Source: a virus
Length of the DNA stretch: 25,777 bases
Virus record (IMG/VR): IMGVR_UViG_3300020471_000041
Span: 1-25,777 of that record
Reading direction: 5' to 3' (one strand)
The notes beneath the pieces were generated by a model. The model was not told the DNA's origin. It saw only the letters and a program-made list of their open reading frames with translations, and searched no databases. Both the position numbers and the translations under genes were made by a program. The number at the start of each line of letters is the position of its first letter. The first letter of the stretch is position 1. Below are positions 7,032 through 17,300 of the stretch, in pieces.

Positions 7032-7115
7032 AGAAGCCCTACACGGATAACTTCGTTGAAAATAGCAAAGGACAATCGGAAGCGGAAACTGAAACTTAAC
7101 TTATGAGGTGCTAAT
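7032..7115 (+). promoter_or_regulatory. Capsid gene leader
   Basis: This is the longest gap in the structural operon (84 bases). It ends with AGGTG about seven bases before the capsid ATG. It contains CTACACGGATA at 7039-7049, which matches CTACACAGATA at 30-40 in the first leader at 10 of 11 positions, hinting at a shared promoter or processing element. Another frame stays open through it (EKPYTDNFVENSKGQSEAET), so it could also be the remnant of a longer upstream reading frame. No terminator hairpin was seen. Confidence 0.35.
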
Positions 7116-7931
7116 ATGGCGAGTACTATTGACACAGCCTTTATTAAGCAGTTCGAATCTGAAGTTCACCTTGCTTATCAGCGTATGGGTTCTAAGCTTA
7201 GAAACACTGTACGAATGGCAAACAATGTGACTGGTAACGTTGTACGTTTCCAGAAGATTGGAACTGGAAGTGCGAGTACCAAGTCCAGAAATGGTCTTGT
7301 GACTCCCATGGAACTAGCGCATACAAACGTCGAGGCGACAATGAGTGACTTCTATGCCGCAGAATATATCGACAAATTGGATGAGCTAAAAACAAACATC
7401 AATGAAAGACAAGCAGTTGCGACTTCAGCGGCGGCGGCTCTTGGTCGTAAGACTGATGAGATTTTGTATACAGCAATGGATGCTGGTGCAAACTCAACTC
7501 AGATTCATGACACAAGTGGTGCTGTTGAAAAAGCAGACTTGTTGACATTGTTTGAAACCTTCGGTACTGCAAACATCCCTGAAGATGGTGGCAGATATCT
7601 TGCGATGCATCCAAAGGGTTTTGCAGATTTATTTAACATAAATGAGTTTGCATCGTCCGATTTTGTGGGTGAGCAGAATCTACCATTTGCTGGTGGTATG
7701 ACCATGAAACAATTTCTTGGTTTCCAAATCTTTTCAACTGCGGCAATCACAGCTGGAAAGAATATGGCATATCATACTACAGCCGTAGGTCTTGGTATTA
7801 ACTCTGATGTTCAAACTGAACTTAACTATGTTCCAGAGAGAGCGTCACATCTTGCAACGTCTATGATGTCTATGGGTGCTACTGTCATTGATGACAATGG
7901 TATCTATGAAGTCCTAGACAATAACACATAG
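7116..7931 (+). CDS. Major capsid protein
   Basis: The protein has 271 residues beginning MASTIDTAFIKQFESEVHLAYQ. An early helix (QRMGSKLRNTVR) is followed by a stretch rich in Val and Thr and the AEYIDKLDELKTNINERQAVATSAAAALGRKTDEILYTAM segment, which matches the spine helix of HK97-fold podovirus coat proteins (Phage_capsid_2 type, by eye). It forms the icosahedral shell and is normally the most abundant protein. It is shorter than T7 gp10A (345 residues). Position directly after the scaffold and gp13-like genes and its own leader with AGGTG agree with high expression. No frameshifted longer form is evident. Confidence 0.92.
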   Translation: MASTIDTAFIKQFESEVHLAYQRMGSKLRNTVRMANNVTGNVVRFQKIGTGSASTKSRNGLVTPMELAHTNVEATMSDFYAAEYIDKLDELKTNINERQAVATSAAAALGRKTDEILYTAMDAGANSTQIHDTSGAVEKADLLTLFETFGTANIPEDGGRYLAMHPKGFADLFNINEFASSDFVGEQNLPFAGGMTMKQFLGFQIFSTAAITAGKNMAYHTTAVGLGINSDVQTELNYVPERASHLATSMMSMGATVIDDNGIYEVLDNNT

Positions 7932-7942
7932 GAGATATTGAC

Positions 7943-8206
7943 ATGGCTTATAGTGCTAGTGGATTATCTCGATTAGCTGGTGCATCTAATCTCAATCTTT
8001 GGGCTTATACAACTACAGACGCTATTGCGGCTGTAAACTCTGAAGGTTATTTTAATGATGCCGCAAACATGCTAGCTGTTCGAGATGTTATTATTGTTGC
8101 TGATACAAACACTCCTACGACAAACTTTGTGACCGTTTTGTCAAATACTGGGACTGTAGTAGATGTATCTAATGGTACACCTATTGCTGAAACAGACAGC
8201 GACTAA
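7943..8206 (+). CDS. Small putative head accessory protein
   Basis: The protein has 87 residues with GGAG before ATG 7943. The sequence is rich in small residues and predicted beta strands (DVIIVADTN, FVTVLSNTGTVVDVS). The core LWAYTTTDAIAAVNSEGYFNDAANML is of a type I recall immediately downstream of capsid genes in marine phages, usually left as hypothetical. Its place between the capsid and tail tubular A genes suggests a capsid-surface or head-completion role, which is inference. The stop overlaps the next start (TAATG). Confidence 0.78.
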   Translation: MAYSASGLSRLAGASNLNLWAYTTTDAIAAVNSEGYFNDAANMLAVRDVIIVADTNTPTTNFVTVLSNTGTVVDVSNGTPIAETDSD

Positions 8207-8793
8207 TGACTTCAACTGCGGCAGATAGCGCAATAGATATATCGAGTCGCGCTCTTATCTTGATAGGAGCTGAACCGATAACTTCTTTTACTGATGGTAC
8301 AACAGAATCATTAGTAGCTGGGAGTCTCTATGAAGATATCTGCCGCAGTGCTTTATCAAATACACGTTGGAGATTTGCAACTAACCAAGCTGTTCTTAAC
8401 AGATTGACAGACGCTCCAACTGGTCGATATGACTTTGCATATCAATTACCAGCAGATACATTGCTGGTTCATGCCGTTACTGTAAACGATGCACAAATCC
8501 AATATCAAATATATGGTGACATGGTATTTGCTGATACATCAACTCAAGATGAAGTTATTGCTGACTTCACATTCCGAGCGACAGAAGAAAACTTTCCAAG
8601 TTATTTTACTATTGCTCTTGAGTATGGATTGGCTTCTGCTTTCGCTACTTCTATTGCAAGAGATGGACAGCTTATGCAGTTAATGTCAACGATGGCAGAT
8701 AGAGCTATGTTGAAAGCTCGAAACATAGATTCACAACAACAAACAACAAGGACTATACCTCAAACAAGATTTAGTGCTTTTAGGAGAAGCTAA
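8206..8793 (+). CDS. Tail tubular protein A (T7 gp11-like adaptor)
   Basis: The protein has 195 residues, against 196 for T7 gp11. It forms the ring joining portal and nozzle and binds the tail fibres. Visible signatures are the N-terminal AIDISSRALILIGAEPITSF, LYEDICRSALSNTRWRFATN, and a C-terminal helical EYGLASAFATSIARDGQLMQLM segment before a basic tail. Start ATG 8206 overlaps the previous stop, and its own stop overlaps the next start. Confidence rests on the strong length and motif agreement and on the gene order A then B. Confidence 0.92.
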   Translation: MTSTAADSAIDISSRALILIGAEPITSFTDGTTESLVAGSLYEDICRSALSNTRWRFATNQAVLNRLTDAPTGRYDFAYQLPADTLLVHAVTVNDAQIQYQIYGDMVFADTSTQDEVIADFTFRATEENFPSYFTIALEYGLASAFATSIARDGQLMQLMSTMADRAMLKARNIDSQQQTTRTIPQTRFSAFRRS

Positions 8794-11057
8794 TGCAGAA
8801 AGCAAGAGTACCTCTTACAAACTTTCAGTTTGGTGAAGTTAGTCCTAGTTTGATATCAAGAACAGATACAAGAGTATACAATAACTCTGCACAAAAGATT
8901 GAGAACTTTTTTCTAAGAGCAGAAGGTGGTGTTATCAAACGCGCTGGTCTCAAGAAGATATATGAGTTCGATACATCAATTGATACTGCGAAAGTCCAGC
9001 AACATAGGCTGGTGCCATTTATATTTTCTGATGATGAGAGATATATTGTTTCTCTGGAACACCAGAAGATAAGAGTATTTCAAATAGATACGAGTAACAA
9101 TGTGACGTTAGCGGCAACTCTGACAGCAGATTCAAGTGGTGCAAATATTCCAATTACAAATCTAAATATGCATGAGGTTACTTATGCACAAGCTGGTGAT
9201 GTTATGTTTATAGCACATCAAACATTTATGGTGCGTAAGCTTGTGCGTACTGGACTAACATCATTTCAAATGGAGACAAAAACATTTGATACACAATCTG
9301 CTGGTGCAAAGATTTACCAGCCTTATTTTCAGTTTCAAGACTTGGGTGTTACACTTGACCCATCAGCTAGTTCTGGTAACGGCATTACTCTTACAACAAG
9401 TGAAGCCTATTGGGATTTAACTGGCTCACAATCAGGTGGTAACTATCCTGATTCAAAACATGTTGGTCTTACAATAAAGTACCATGACCAAGAAATAACA
9501 ATTACTTCTGTTCAGTCAGCAACTCAGGCAACTGGTAATGCTCTTGCTACTTTGAAGAAAAAACTAAAGGTTGATTCTTTTCGGACTGACAATGGCGTGG
9601 CTACTGTTACAGTTACGTTAGTAAATCATGGATTCTCTGCTGGTGATGCTTTTGTGGTATCAAATGCAAATACAGTTGGTGGCATTGCCGCAAGCAATCT
9701 CAATGGCTCAAGAACAGTTCTTGAAGTAATTGATGATAATGTTTTTACTTTTAATGCGGCGGCAAATGCAAACGACTCTGTAGCTGGTGGTGGCACTCCC
9801 TTCCTCGAAACACATGCGCCAGCTACGAACTGGTCTGAGCAGTCTTATTCTGTTCTTCGAGGATTCCCTGGAGCTGTTACATTTCATCAAAACAGATTGT
9901 GGTATGCTGGAACTATTGCACAACCTGACGGATTGTGGGCAAGTAAATCAAATCAGTTTTTTAATTTTGATATAGGCGATGGTAGTGATAATGACTCTAT
10001 TGATATTCGTGCGGCAATCGGAGAAGTAAATACAATCAAACATCTGGTATCAAACAGAGACCTACAAGCATTTACATCTACTGATGAATTTATTGTGCCA
10101 GCTTTTGTCGAGAAGCCTACAACCCCTACAAATGCTACAATCAAAAGACAGACACCTTTTGGTTCTTCTTTCGTAAGACCCTATGTGTTTGATGGTGCTA
10201 CTGTTTATGTTCAAGGTTCAGGTGAGATAGTAAGAGAGATGCTGTTTGATGACGGACAAAATGCTTATACTGGACAACCGATATCAAGCCTCGCCTCTCA
10301 TTTGATACAAAATCCTATACAAGCTAGCACTCTTGCTGGTGGTATAGACAGAGCTGAAAGTTATTATTTTCTTGTAGATGCCAATGGAACTCTTGGTGTT
10401 TTCAATTCTAACAGAGGTGAACAGAGATATGGCTGGACACAGTTTACCAGTCAAGGAACATTTCATTCTATTTGCACAGTCGATACAAGAGTGTATGCTG
10501 TAGTTAAGTTTGATAAGGGAGATGGTACAAATAAATATATTCTATGTGAGTTTGACAGTAGCTTTAATACTGATATGGCTAAAACATATTCTGGCTCTAA
10601 CGGAGTCTTCTCCGTCAGTTCTGATTTTGCTAACGGTGCAGTCCTCGATGTGGTCTCTGGCACTCATTATCTTGGTCAGTTTACTGTGGCTGGTGGGAAC
10701 ATCGATGTATCAGCTGTGGACAACTCTCTTTCATCAGCAGAAATAGGATTCAAGTTTGATGTAACTTTAAAAACCAATCCAATCGATACACTGGCACAAC
10801 AAGGTCCAATGACTGGAGAGCCAAGAAGCATGAACAAAGTAATATTAGATTTGTCGAATACATTGTCAGTATCTGTAAATAGTAATAATTTAATTATTCG
10901 TCAGGTAACTGATGATTTAAGTTTGGCAAGGCAAGCTGTAACTGGCAAGAAAGAATTTAGATTGTTGGGATATTCTAAAGACCCACAAGTAACAATAAGT
11001 CAGTCAGCTCCGTTGTCATTACAAGTCAACTCATTGGTAGCAGAGGTAACATTCTAA
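8793..11057 (+). CDS. Tail tubular protein B (T7 gp12-like nozzle)
   Basis: The protein has 754 residues, close to the 794 of T7 gp12. It forms the hexameric nozzle at the tail tip. The N-terminus FQFGEVSPSLISRTDTRVY, then NFFLRAEGGVIKRAG, is the hallmark of the family. Later RGFPGAVTFHQNRLWYAGT and a beta-propeller-like body follow. Residues about 265-335 (VTVTLVNHGFSAGDAFVVSN, then LNGSRTVLEVIDDNVFTFNA) form an inserted beta domain of a kind that recurs in phage tail proteins. Genes on both sides overlap by one base. The protein is complete. Confidence 0.92.
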   Translation: MQKARVPLTNFQFGEVSPSLISRTDTRVYNNSAQKIENFFLRAEGGVIKRAGLKKIYEFDTSIDTAKVQQHRLVPFIFSDDERYIVSLEHQKIRVFQIDTSNNVTLAATLTADSSGANIPITNLNMHEVTYAQAGDVMFIAHQTFMVRKLVRTGLTSFQMETKTFDTQSAGAKIYQPYFQFQDLGVTLDPSASSGNGITLTTSEAYWDLTGSQSGGNYPDSKHVGLTIKYHDQEITITSVQSATQATGNALATLKKKLKVDSFRTDNGVATVTVTLVNHGFSAGDAFVVSNANTVGGIAASNLNGSRTVLEVIDDNVFTFNAAANANDSVAGGGTPFLETHAPATNWSEQSYSVLRGFPGAVTFHQNRLWYAGTIAQPDGLWASKSNQFFNFDIGDGSDNDSIDIRAAIGEVNTIKHLVSNRDLQAFTSTDEFIVPAFVEKPTTPTNATIKRQTPFGSSFVRPYVFDGATVYVQGSGEIVREMLFDDGQNAYTGQPISSLASHLIQNPIQASTLAGGIDRAESYYFLVDANGTLGVFNSNRGEQRYGWTQFTSQGTFHSICTVDTRVYAVVKFDKGDGTNKYILCEFDSSFNTDMAKTYSGSNGVFSVSSDFANGAVLDVVSGTHYLGQFTVAGGNIDVSAVDNSLSSAEIGFKFDVTLKTNPIDTLAQQGPMTGEPRSMNKVILDLSNTLSVSVNSNNLIIRQVTDDLSLARQAVTGKKEFRLLGYSKDPQVTISQSAPLSLQVNSLVAEVTF

Positions 11058-11500
11058 TGAATCCATTCGCAATATTAGGTTTTGCTGGTTCTCTTCTAAG
11101 CGCAAGCGCAACGATTGCTCGAGGTAAAGAGATAAAACGACAGAAAGAAATGGAAGCGGCACAGCTTGAACAAGAAAGAGTACAGCGTAAGATACAAACT
11201 ATGGAAGCGCACAATGATATTCTTGACCAGCTTGATGAAGCAGAAGAAGTAAATGAAGCGCAGTTTGCTTTTATGAATAGAGATGATGATAGGTCATTGA
11301 AAGCATTTAAGGATTCTCAAAAGTCATTAGCTAGTTCCGATATAAAAAGACTAGACTTTCAAGGTCTTGCACAAATGGAACAACTTCGATTGAGAAGGTT
11401 GGGAGCATTACGTGCTGGTGATGCCGCATTGAGAGCATCTCAAGTTTCTGCACTTAGTACAATCGTTGGTGGAGCTGGTGATTTTTATAGAAGCATGTAG
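11057..11500 (+). CDS. Internal virion protein B (T7 gp14-like)
   Basis: The protein has 147 residues. A hydrophobic start (NPFAILGFAGSLLSASATIA) is followed by a long charged coiled-coil (residues about 24-75) and an Ala/Leu-rich C-terminus ending in VSALSTIVGGAGDFYRSM. T7 gp14 (196 residues) has the same plan; it is ejected into the outer membrane to start the DNA transit channel. Position after tail tubular B and before two very large proteins matches gp14-gp15-gp16 in T7. ATG 11057 overlaps the previous stop. The assignment combines organisation and context; direct sequence similarity is modest. Confidence 0.8.
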   Translation: MNPFAILGFAGSLLSASATIARGKEIKRQKEMEAAQLEQERVQRKIQTMEAHNDILDQLDEAEEVNEAQFAFMNRDDDRSLKAFKDSQKSLASSDIKRLDFQGLAQMEQLRLRRLGALRAGDAALRASQVSALSTIVGGAGDFYRSM

Positions 11501-11506
11501 GTTGTT

Positions 11507-14362
11507 ATGGTTGCAAAATATAGAAGACAAGTAAGAACTGGTGAGATAGGAGTAATCCGAGCTGACATGAGTGTCGCTAATTCTCTTGGTGAGATATCAA
11601 ATGCTGTAAGTAAAATGTCAAACGATGCATTTAAGTTTGCGGCAGACCAAGCAGAAGAGCGTGGTCGTGATTACATCTCTAGCAAAAGTGATGACCAAAT
11701 ATTTGGTATCGACCCTGAGACTGGTAAAGCAAAGAATGTAATGACAGAGTTGCTGGCAGACTTACCAGCTAAAGGCTATGGTATGATTGCTCAAAATGTT
11801 ATTAAGTCAGAAGCCGCTAAAAGATTTGGTCTTATTCTTGAAACAAAGTTTCGTGAGCAAGGAGCAAATGCTCAAGCTAAGTTCCCACTCAATCCGGGCA
11901 AAGCAAGTGCAATGCTCGAGGAGTTTACCGATGAGCTAGCTTCAAAGTATGAAGGCGAATATAAAAACAAAATACTTTCCTACGGAACTTCTTATACTTC
12001 TGGAGTTCGGAATACTTTACTTATACGTCAAGCAAACAATCAAATGCAGATTGGTGCAATGAATAATGCTCGTATTAAAACGAGCTTTGTACAAAATGAG
12101 CAATCAATCGCTGAAACAAGTGACCACTCTACAGTTCAAAAATTAATAAAAGAAGCTGATAATCCAACTGGAGATAAGCTAAAAGATATTCATAGCACAT
12201 CTAATAGTGACCATCAGTTTACTGGTGGTAAGGCAGAAAACGCAAATCAATTTAAGAAACGTCACAAGTCAAATATAGCTGTTGCCAGAATAAAAGGAAT
12301 ACTTCGTCAATATAGTGAAACAGACCTCAAGCCTCACATGACAATAGTTCAGGTTGCTAATGGTGCCGCCTTCAAAAATATAGAAGGTGTTTCCGCAGTA
12401 CATAATAAACAAATAAGAGAAATGCTCACACATGTTACTGCTTATGAAGAAGGTCGAAGTGATTTAAATTCAGCTGTAAAATCGATGGTAGCAAATCAAA
12501 ATGCTATTAATAATTATGTAAATCAGCAGACTGCAACAAACGAATCTGAACTTATAGAATCTCTTGGTGAGCAAGCATATAATCAGAGAGTTGATTATTT
12601 ATCTTTACTTGGTGGAGAAAGACAAGATAAGTTTGTAGCAGACCTAAACGCTCTCACAAACATTCCATCAAAGATTGAACTTGCGCAAAAACTCAAGAAT
12701 GAAATAAGAACAAGAGGTGCAGAGTTTGTAGAAAAGACTGTTGATGGTGAAACTGTCAGGTCAAAGAAACCAATACTTACTCAACCAGAGATAAATAAAA
12801 TTGATACACAAATAGATAAGATAGTTGCTTCTTCTGTTTCATCTAATCTCATAGAATCTTTTACAGAAAACGGCAGACTAAATACAGCGGAACTTAGAAG
12901 AGTTATCTCAGCTATCAAGTCTGGTAAAATGCCAGACATTCCAAACATGACATCTGGACAGAAGAAAGCTGTTCAAGATATTGTTCCTTTATTTACAAAA
13001 GAAAGAGCTGTTGGACCTGGGGGTGTTGAGACTGTTGAGGGAGGTACACCTAATCTAGATTTTGATGCAAGAAAAATGGTAAACAGCCATCTTGAGTCTG
13101 AAATAAATAATGCAACTCAGCTTGCAAGTGCAGAGAAACAACAGATAAAACTTGAACAATTTACTCGAGCAATAAGAGAAGGCGAACCAGTAGAGAGAGG
13201 CAAGGAAAATGAAGACAATGCTGATTCTTATATTCTGGCTCTAGCACAAGATAACCCAGCTCTTCAAGGAATGTCTGTTCGACAAATATTATTAAGTCGT
13301 GAATTTGCAAATCCAGATAGCAATATAAGAAAAGCTGTTGATTCAATGCTTAAAAATAATCAGATTGTTTCTACATCAATCAAAGAATTAATTAAAGACA
13401 CACGCAAAGGTCTGGTTGCAAGTGGTCCAGCAAACATGTTTTTAGATTTTATTGTCAAAGGTACTACTCTTATGACTGAACGAGATAGAGATGGTGCTTT
13501 TAGATATACTGAGTTCAATTTATTTTCTTTTGATGAAGACCTAGAGAAAGATGTTATTGCAATACAAAATGCTTTTAAGATAAGTCAGATTGCTGGTGGC
13601 ACATTAACTATATCTCAAGTCCTTGCTAATGAAAGAACCTATCGTAATAGTAACGAGTATGAAATGAAGTTAAGAGCTATCACTGGTGAGGACACTTTCC
13701 AGAAAGCAGAAAACGCATTGAAAGATGAAATCGCAAAGTATACTGGTGGTAAAGATACACTTTTTTACAAACGTATTCTTAATGCAATGCCTCATATTAT
13801 TTATAGAAATCGAAATGCAGAAGTTGATTTAGATGATTTAGAGCAAGAAACAAAAGCAATAATGACAGAGTTTTTTCCTGTTACTGAAGACTTTGTTCTC
13901 GACCCTCAGTCAGTATCATTTGATGGAAACATTAGGTCACCTTTTGCCATGAATAGATTGTTCAATACACCTGAAATGAAAGATAGTTTTTTAGAGTACG
14001 TTCAAGAAAAACTTCAAACCTATGGAGACTATAGCATAAGAGATGGAGACCGTGATGGAATTGAATCTCGAGATGCTGGTTTTTTTGCTGGTCTTGTTTC
14101 TGCTTTTAGTTTTCGTGGAGATAGGGAGGACAATGTAGGTAGAAAGAAAGCTTGGCTTACTCCTTCACAATTCTCTTCAACTGATTCTTTTCAGGAAAAT
14201 ATGCTGGGTGCAGATAAGCACAATGTTACTTTTTTCTTAACTACTGGAGTAAATAGCGAGTTAAGTTTTATTGTTAGTGAGCAAGAGGTTGCACAAGTAT
14301 CGATGAAAGAGTTTAGACATTGGCGCAAAACTGGTGAGTTTCTCAAAGAGGACGATAAATGA
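11507..14362 (+). CDS. Internal virion protein C (T7 gp15-like)
   Basis: The protein has 951 residues, overwhelmingly alpha-helical and polar, with no membrane segment or known enzyme motif that I can see. T7 gp15 has 747 residues; it forms the periplasmic part of the DNA ejection channel with gp16. The basic start MVAKYRRQVRTGEIGVIRAD is followed by SVANSLGEISNAVSKMSNDA, a typical gp15-like beginning. Start ATG 11507 has only a weak ribosome binding site (GTAGG), suggesting translation linked to the gene six bases upstream. The stop overlaps the next ATG (ATGA). The call rests mainly on size, composition and order. Confidence 0.78.
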   Translation: MVAKYRRQVRTGEIGVIRADMSVANSLGEISNAVSKMSNDAFKFAADQAEERGRDYISSKSDDQIFGIDPETGKAKNVMTELLADLPAKGYGMIAQNVIKSEAAKRFGLILETKFREQGANAQAKFPLNPGKASAMLEEFTDELASKYEGEYKNKILSYGTSYTSGVRNTLLIRQANNQMQIGAMNNARIKTSFVQNEQSIAETSDHSTVQKLIKEADNPTGDKLKDIHSTSNSDHQFTGGKAENANQFKKRHKSNIAVARIKGILRQYSETDLKPHMTIVQVANGAAFKNIEGVSAVHNKQIREMLTHVTAYEEGRSDLNSAVKSMVANQNAINNYVNQQTATNESELIESLGEQAYNQRVDYLSLLGGERQDKFVADLNALTNIPSKIELAQKLKNEIRTRGAEFVEKTVDGETVRSKKPILTQPEINKIDTQIDKIVASSVSSNLIESFTENGRLNTAELRRVISAIKSGKMPDIPNMTSGQKKAVQDIVPLFTKERAVGPGGVETVEGGTPNLDFDARKMVNSHLESEINNATQLASAEKQQIKLEQFTRAIREGEPVERGKENEDNADSYILALAQDNPALQGMSVRQILLSREFANPDSNIRKAVDSMLKNNQIVSTSIKELIKDTRKGLVASGPANMFLDFIVKGTTLMTERDRDGAFRYTEFNLFSFDEDLEKDVIAIQNAFKISQIAGGTLTISQVLANERTYRNSNEYEMKLRAITGEDTFQKAENALKDEIAKYTGGKDTLFYKRILNAMPHIIYRNRNAEVDLDDLEQETKAIMTEFFPVTEDFVLDPQSVSFDGNIRSPFAMNRLFNTPEMKDSFLEYVQEKLQTYGDYSIRDGDRDGIESRDAGFFAGLVSAFSFRGDREDNVGRKKAWLTPSQFSSTDSFQENMLGADKHNVTFFLTTGVNSELSFIVSEQEVAQVSMKEFRHWRKTGEFLKEDDK

Positions 14363-17300
14363 GACAACTTGAAGGTAGAATATATGCCCATGAACCTGAG
14401 TATCAATTCAATACAAGACCAATAGATAGAGTTGTTTCTGCTCCTACATGGACTGAGACGCTAAGTGCAAGTATTGGATACAACTACAAATCTTTTCTTA
14501 ACGCGGCATATCTGCAATCAAGATATGGAGATGTTGATTTTGATGATTCTCTGAATGTCATGGATGAGATAAAAGGAACTCAGTATGAGCAGTATTACAA
14601 TGATTTTAAAGATGCAAAAAACATTAATCACCTGAATGATTTGAAAGCACAGGTTGATGCTATGCAGAGAAGAAGACAGATATTAGCAAACTCTTCTTTG
14701 TTTGCACAGTTTACTGTTGGTTTGTTTGACCCACTCAATCTTATTGCTTTGCCTTTTGGCGGCCCAGCTCTTGGCGTTCTTCGTTCTGCTGGTAGAGTTG
14801 GTCTTGGTGTTGCGGCAATCCAAGCTCCTATCGAGGTTGGTCGTCAGCTGTTTGACCCTTCAGCTACTGGAGTTGAGTCAGCGGTAAACATTGGTGCTGG
14901 TTTTTTTGTTGGTGCAACTCTTGGTGGATTAACTTCTGTTGCTGGGAATGTCAGAGTAAATGCAATATTTAAAACTCAAGAAGAGATATCTGAGATGGCA
15001 AGAGTAACAAATGCTGTTGACGCTGAACAAATGGCTCTCGTTGGGCAACGTTCTCAACGTATAACTACACCTGAGTTTTTTAGCTTACGAATGGATGAGC
15101 TTTCTGATGCTGATGTAAACAAACTATCTACACGAGATGGTGCTGTTGATTATCTGCGTTCAAGAAGACGTAAAGATGGTACACCTCTGTATACTGAAGC
15201 TGACTTACGTGGTCGTTTAACAAAAGATAATTTATCTGCAATGAATAAATATTTTGCTGGAGAAAAACAATTACGAACTCTTGAAGATACAAAAGGAAAT
15301 ATAAAAAATAATTTTAACTTAGCAGAAAATTTATTTACTAAGAGCTGGTTTTATAAAGGTGTTACGAATCCATACAAAAGAGTTTTGCAATCAAAAGAAT
15401 ATTCTCAAGAGTCTAAGTTAGCTATGATACGTTTGATTGGTGACCATGGTACAGCACTCGAGGCTCAACAGAACGGCATGAAAGCTCCTGATAGTGTATA
15501 TATAAATGCTTCTGCATACGAAGGAGAATGGGTCAGAAGATATGATGAACTGTTAGATATCTATGGTCAGATAACTGGCAAGGGTAAACCAGTTGAGGCA
15601 AAGTTTGATTATTTATTTAGACGCAAAGGTTTCGAAGGTTGGCTCGAAGAAACTTGGAAGAAGAGTTTAGCAGACCCAAAAGGTTTGAGTATGACAGAAC
15701 TTGAGAAAAAAGCTGTTCGTAGTTGGAACGAGTTTTTTGAAACATGGGAAGATAGACTGAAGAAGACTGGTCATCTTGCAACAAAAGAAAACTTGATGGC
15801 AAGAAATCAAACAGCGGCAAGACGTATTGAAAGTATAAACGAACGACTTGCAAAGGCTGGTAACAATAAAGACTTAATCGAAGAACTAAATTTTCAAAAA
15901 GATAAGTTAGCTAAAGAAATACAAAAGAATGACAGAGCTATGGAGCTTACACCAAGTGAAGCAACATACAATACACAGGCTGGTAAAGATAGTTTCTTTC
16001 CACGATTTTGGAATAAAAATAAAATTAAAGAACAGCGTCAGGCATTTAAACAAATACTTATTAGTGAGTTCCGAAAGAATCCAGAGCAGATAGCGTATGT
16101 CAAACGCTATGCAAAGGATGGTAAAAAAGTAGCGCGTGAAGATTTGACTGGCACACAAGCTAGAACATTTATGAGTAAAGAATATGTAAGACTAGCTGTT
16201 AATGAAGCAGATTTAGAAAAGAGAGCTGATGAAGCTATCGAAGCTATACTCGGTGAGGGCGACCCATTCCAAACTATGTCTTATGGTTTTGGTCAGTCCA
16301 AGCATTTCAAACATAGAAATATTGATGTTCCAAATGAAGTTGTAAAAGATTTTATTATTACAAATCCTGTTCAAGTTATGATGGCATACACAAACAGAAC
16401 TGCATCGCAGTATGAGTTTTATAAAGCATTTGATTTTGAAGACCCTGAGATTGTTATTAGTGAGCTGGTATCAAAAGAACTAGCTCGAGGAGTAAGTAAA
16501 AAATCAGTAAACAAACTACGCAGAGATTTTTTACATAGTTATGATAGAGTTGCTGGCGTTGTTCTACAGAATCCAGAAGCTCTTAATCTAAGAATAGCAA
16601 CTGTTATGAAAGACCTTGCTACTCTCAACTATCTTGGCAGTGCTGGTTTTTCTACACTACCTGATGCCGCCGTTGTAATGATGACTAATGATTTGAAGCC
16701 GTTATTTAGTCAGCTCATTCGTGTTCTCGATAATCAGAAAGTACGGATGAACGCTATGGAGGCTCGTTTATCTGGTGAGATGCTCGAGATACTCAAAGGT
16801 GATGTACACTTGCGTCTTATGGAAGACATGCTTAACAACCCATTCCAAAGCACATGGACATCAAAAGCAAAGAATGTTTTCTTTCAGCTTAACTTGCTGG
16901 GTCCAATGACTCGTACCTTTAAAATGTTTTCATCAATGGCAAACAGTCATACAATCATTGACTACTCTATCAAAATGGCTAATGGTACTGCAAAAGATAA
17001 AGAAATAAAATGGTTGTTGAAAAATGGAATCAACAAAAGAGATGCAACAAAAATTAACAACATGCGTAAAAAAGGATTCATTGAGGATTCTGATGGTTTT
17101 TATCTTGCTAACTCAGAAGCGTGGGATGATGCAGACGCTACGCAGATATTTAGAAGAACGCTAAATGCTACTGTAAAGAATACAGTTCTTATGGGTTCGC
17201 CAGCTGATAAGCCTGTTGCTGTTGATGGTGTCTTCTATGTTCCAATGTCTATCGGACGATTGATGAGACTTACTGAAGACCAAAGAATTAAAGGCTATGC

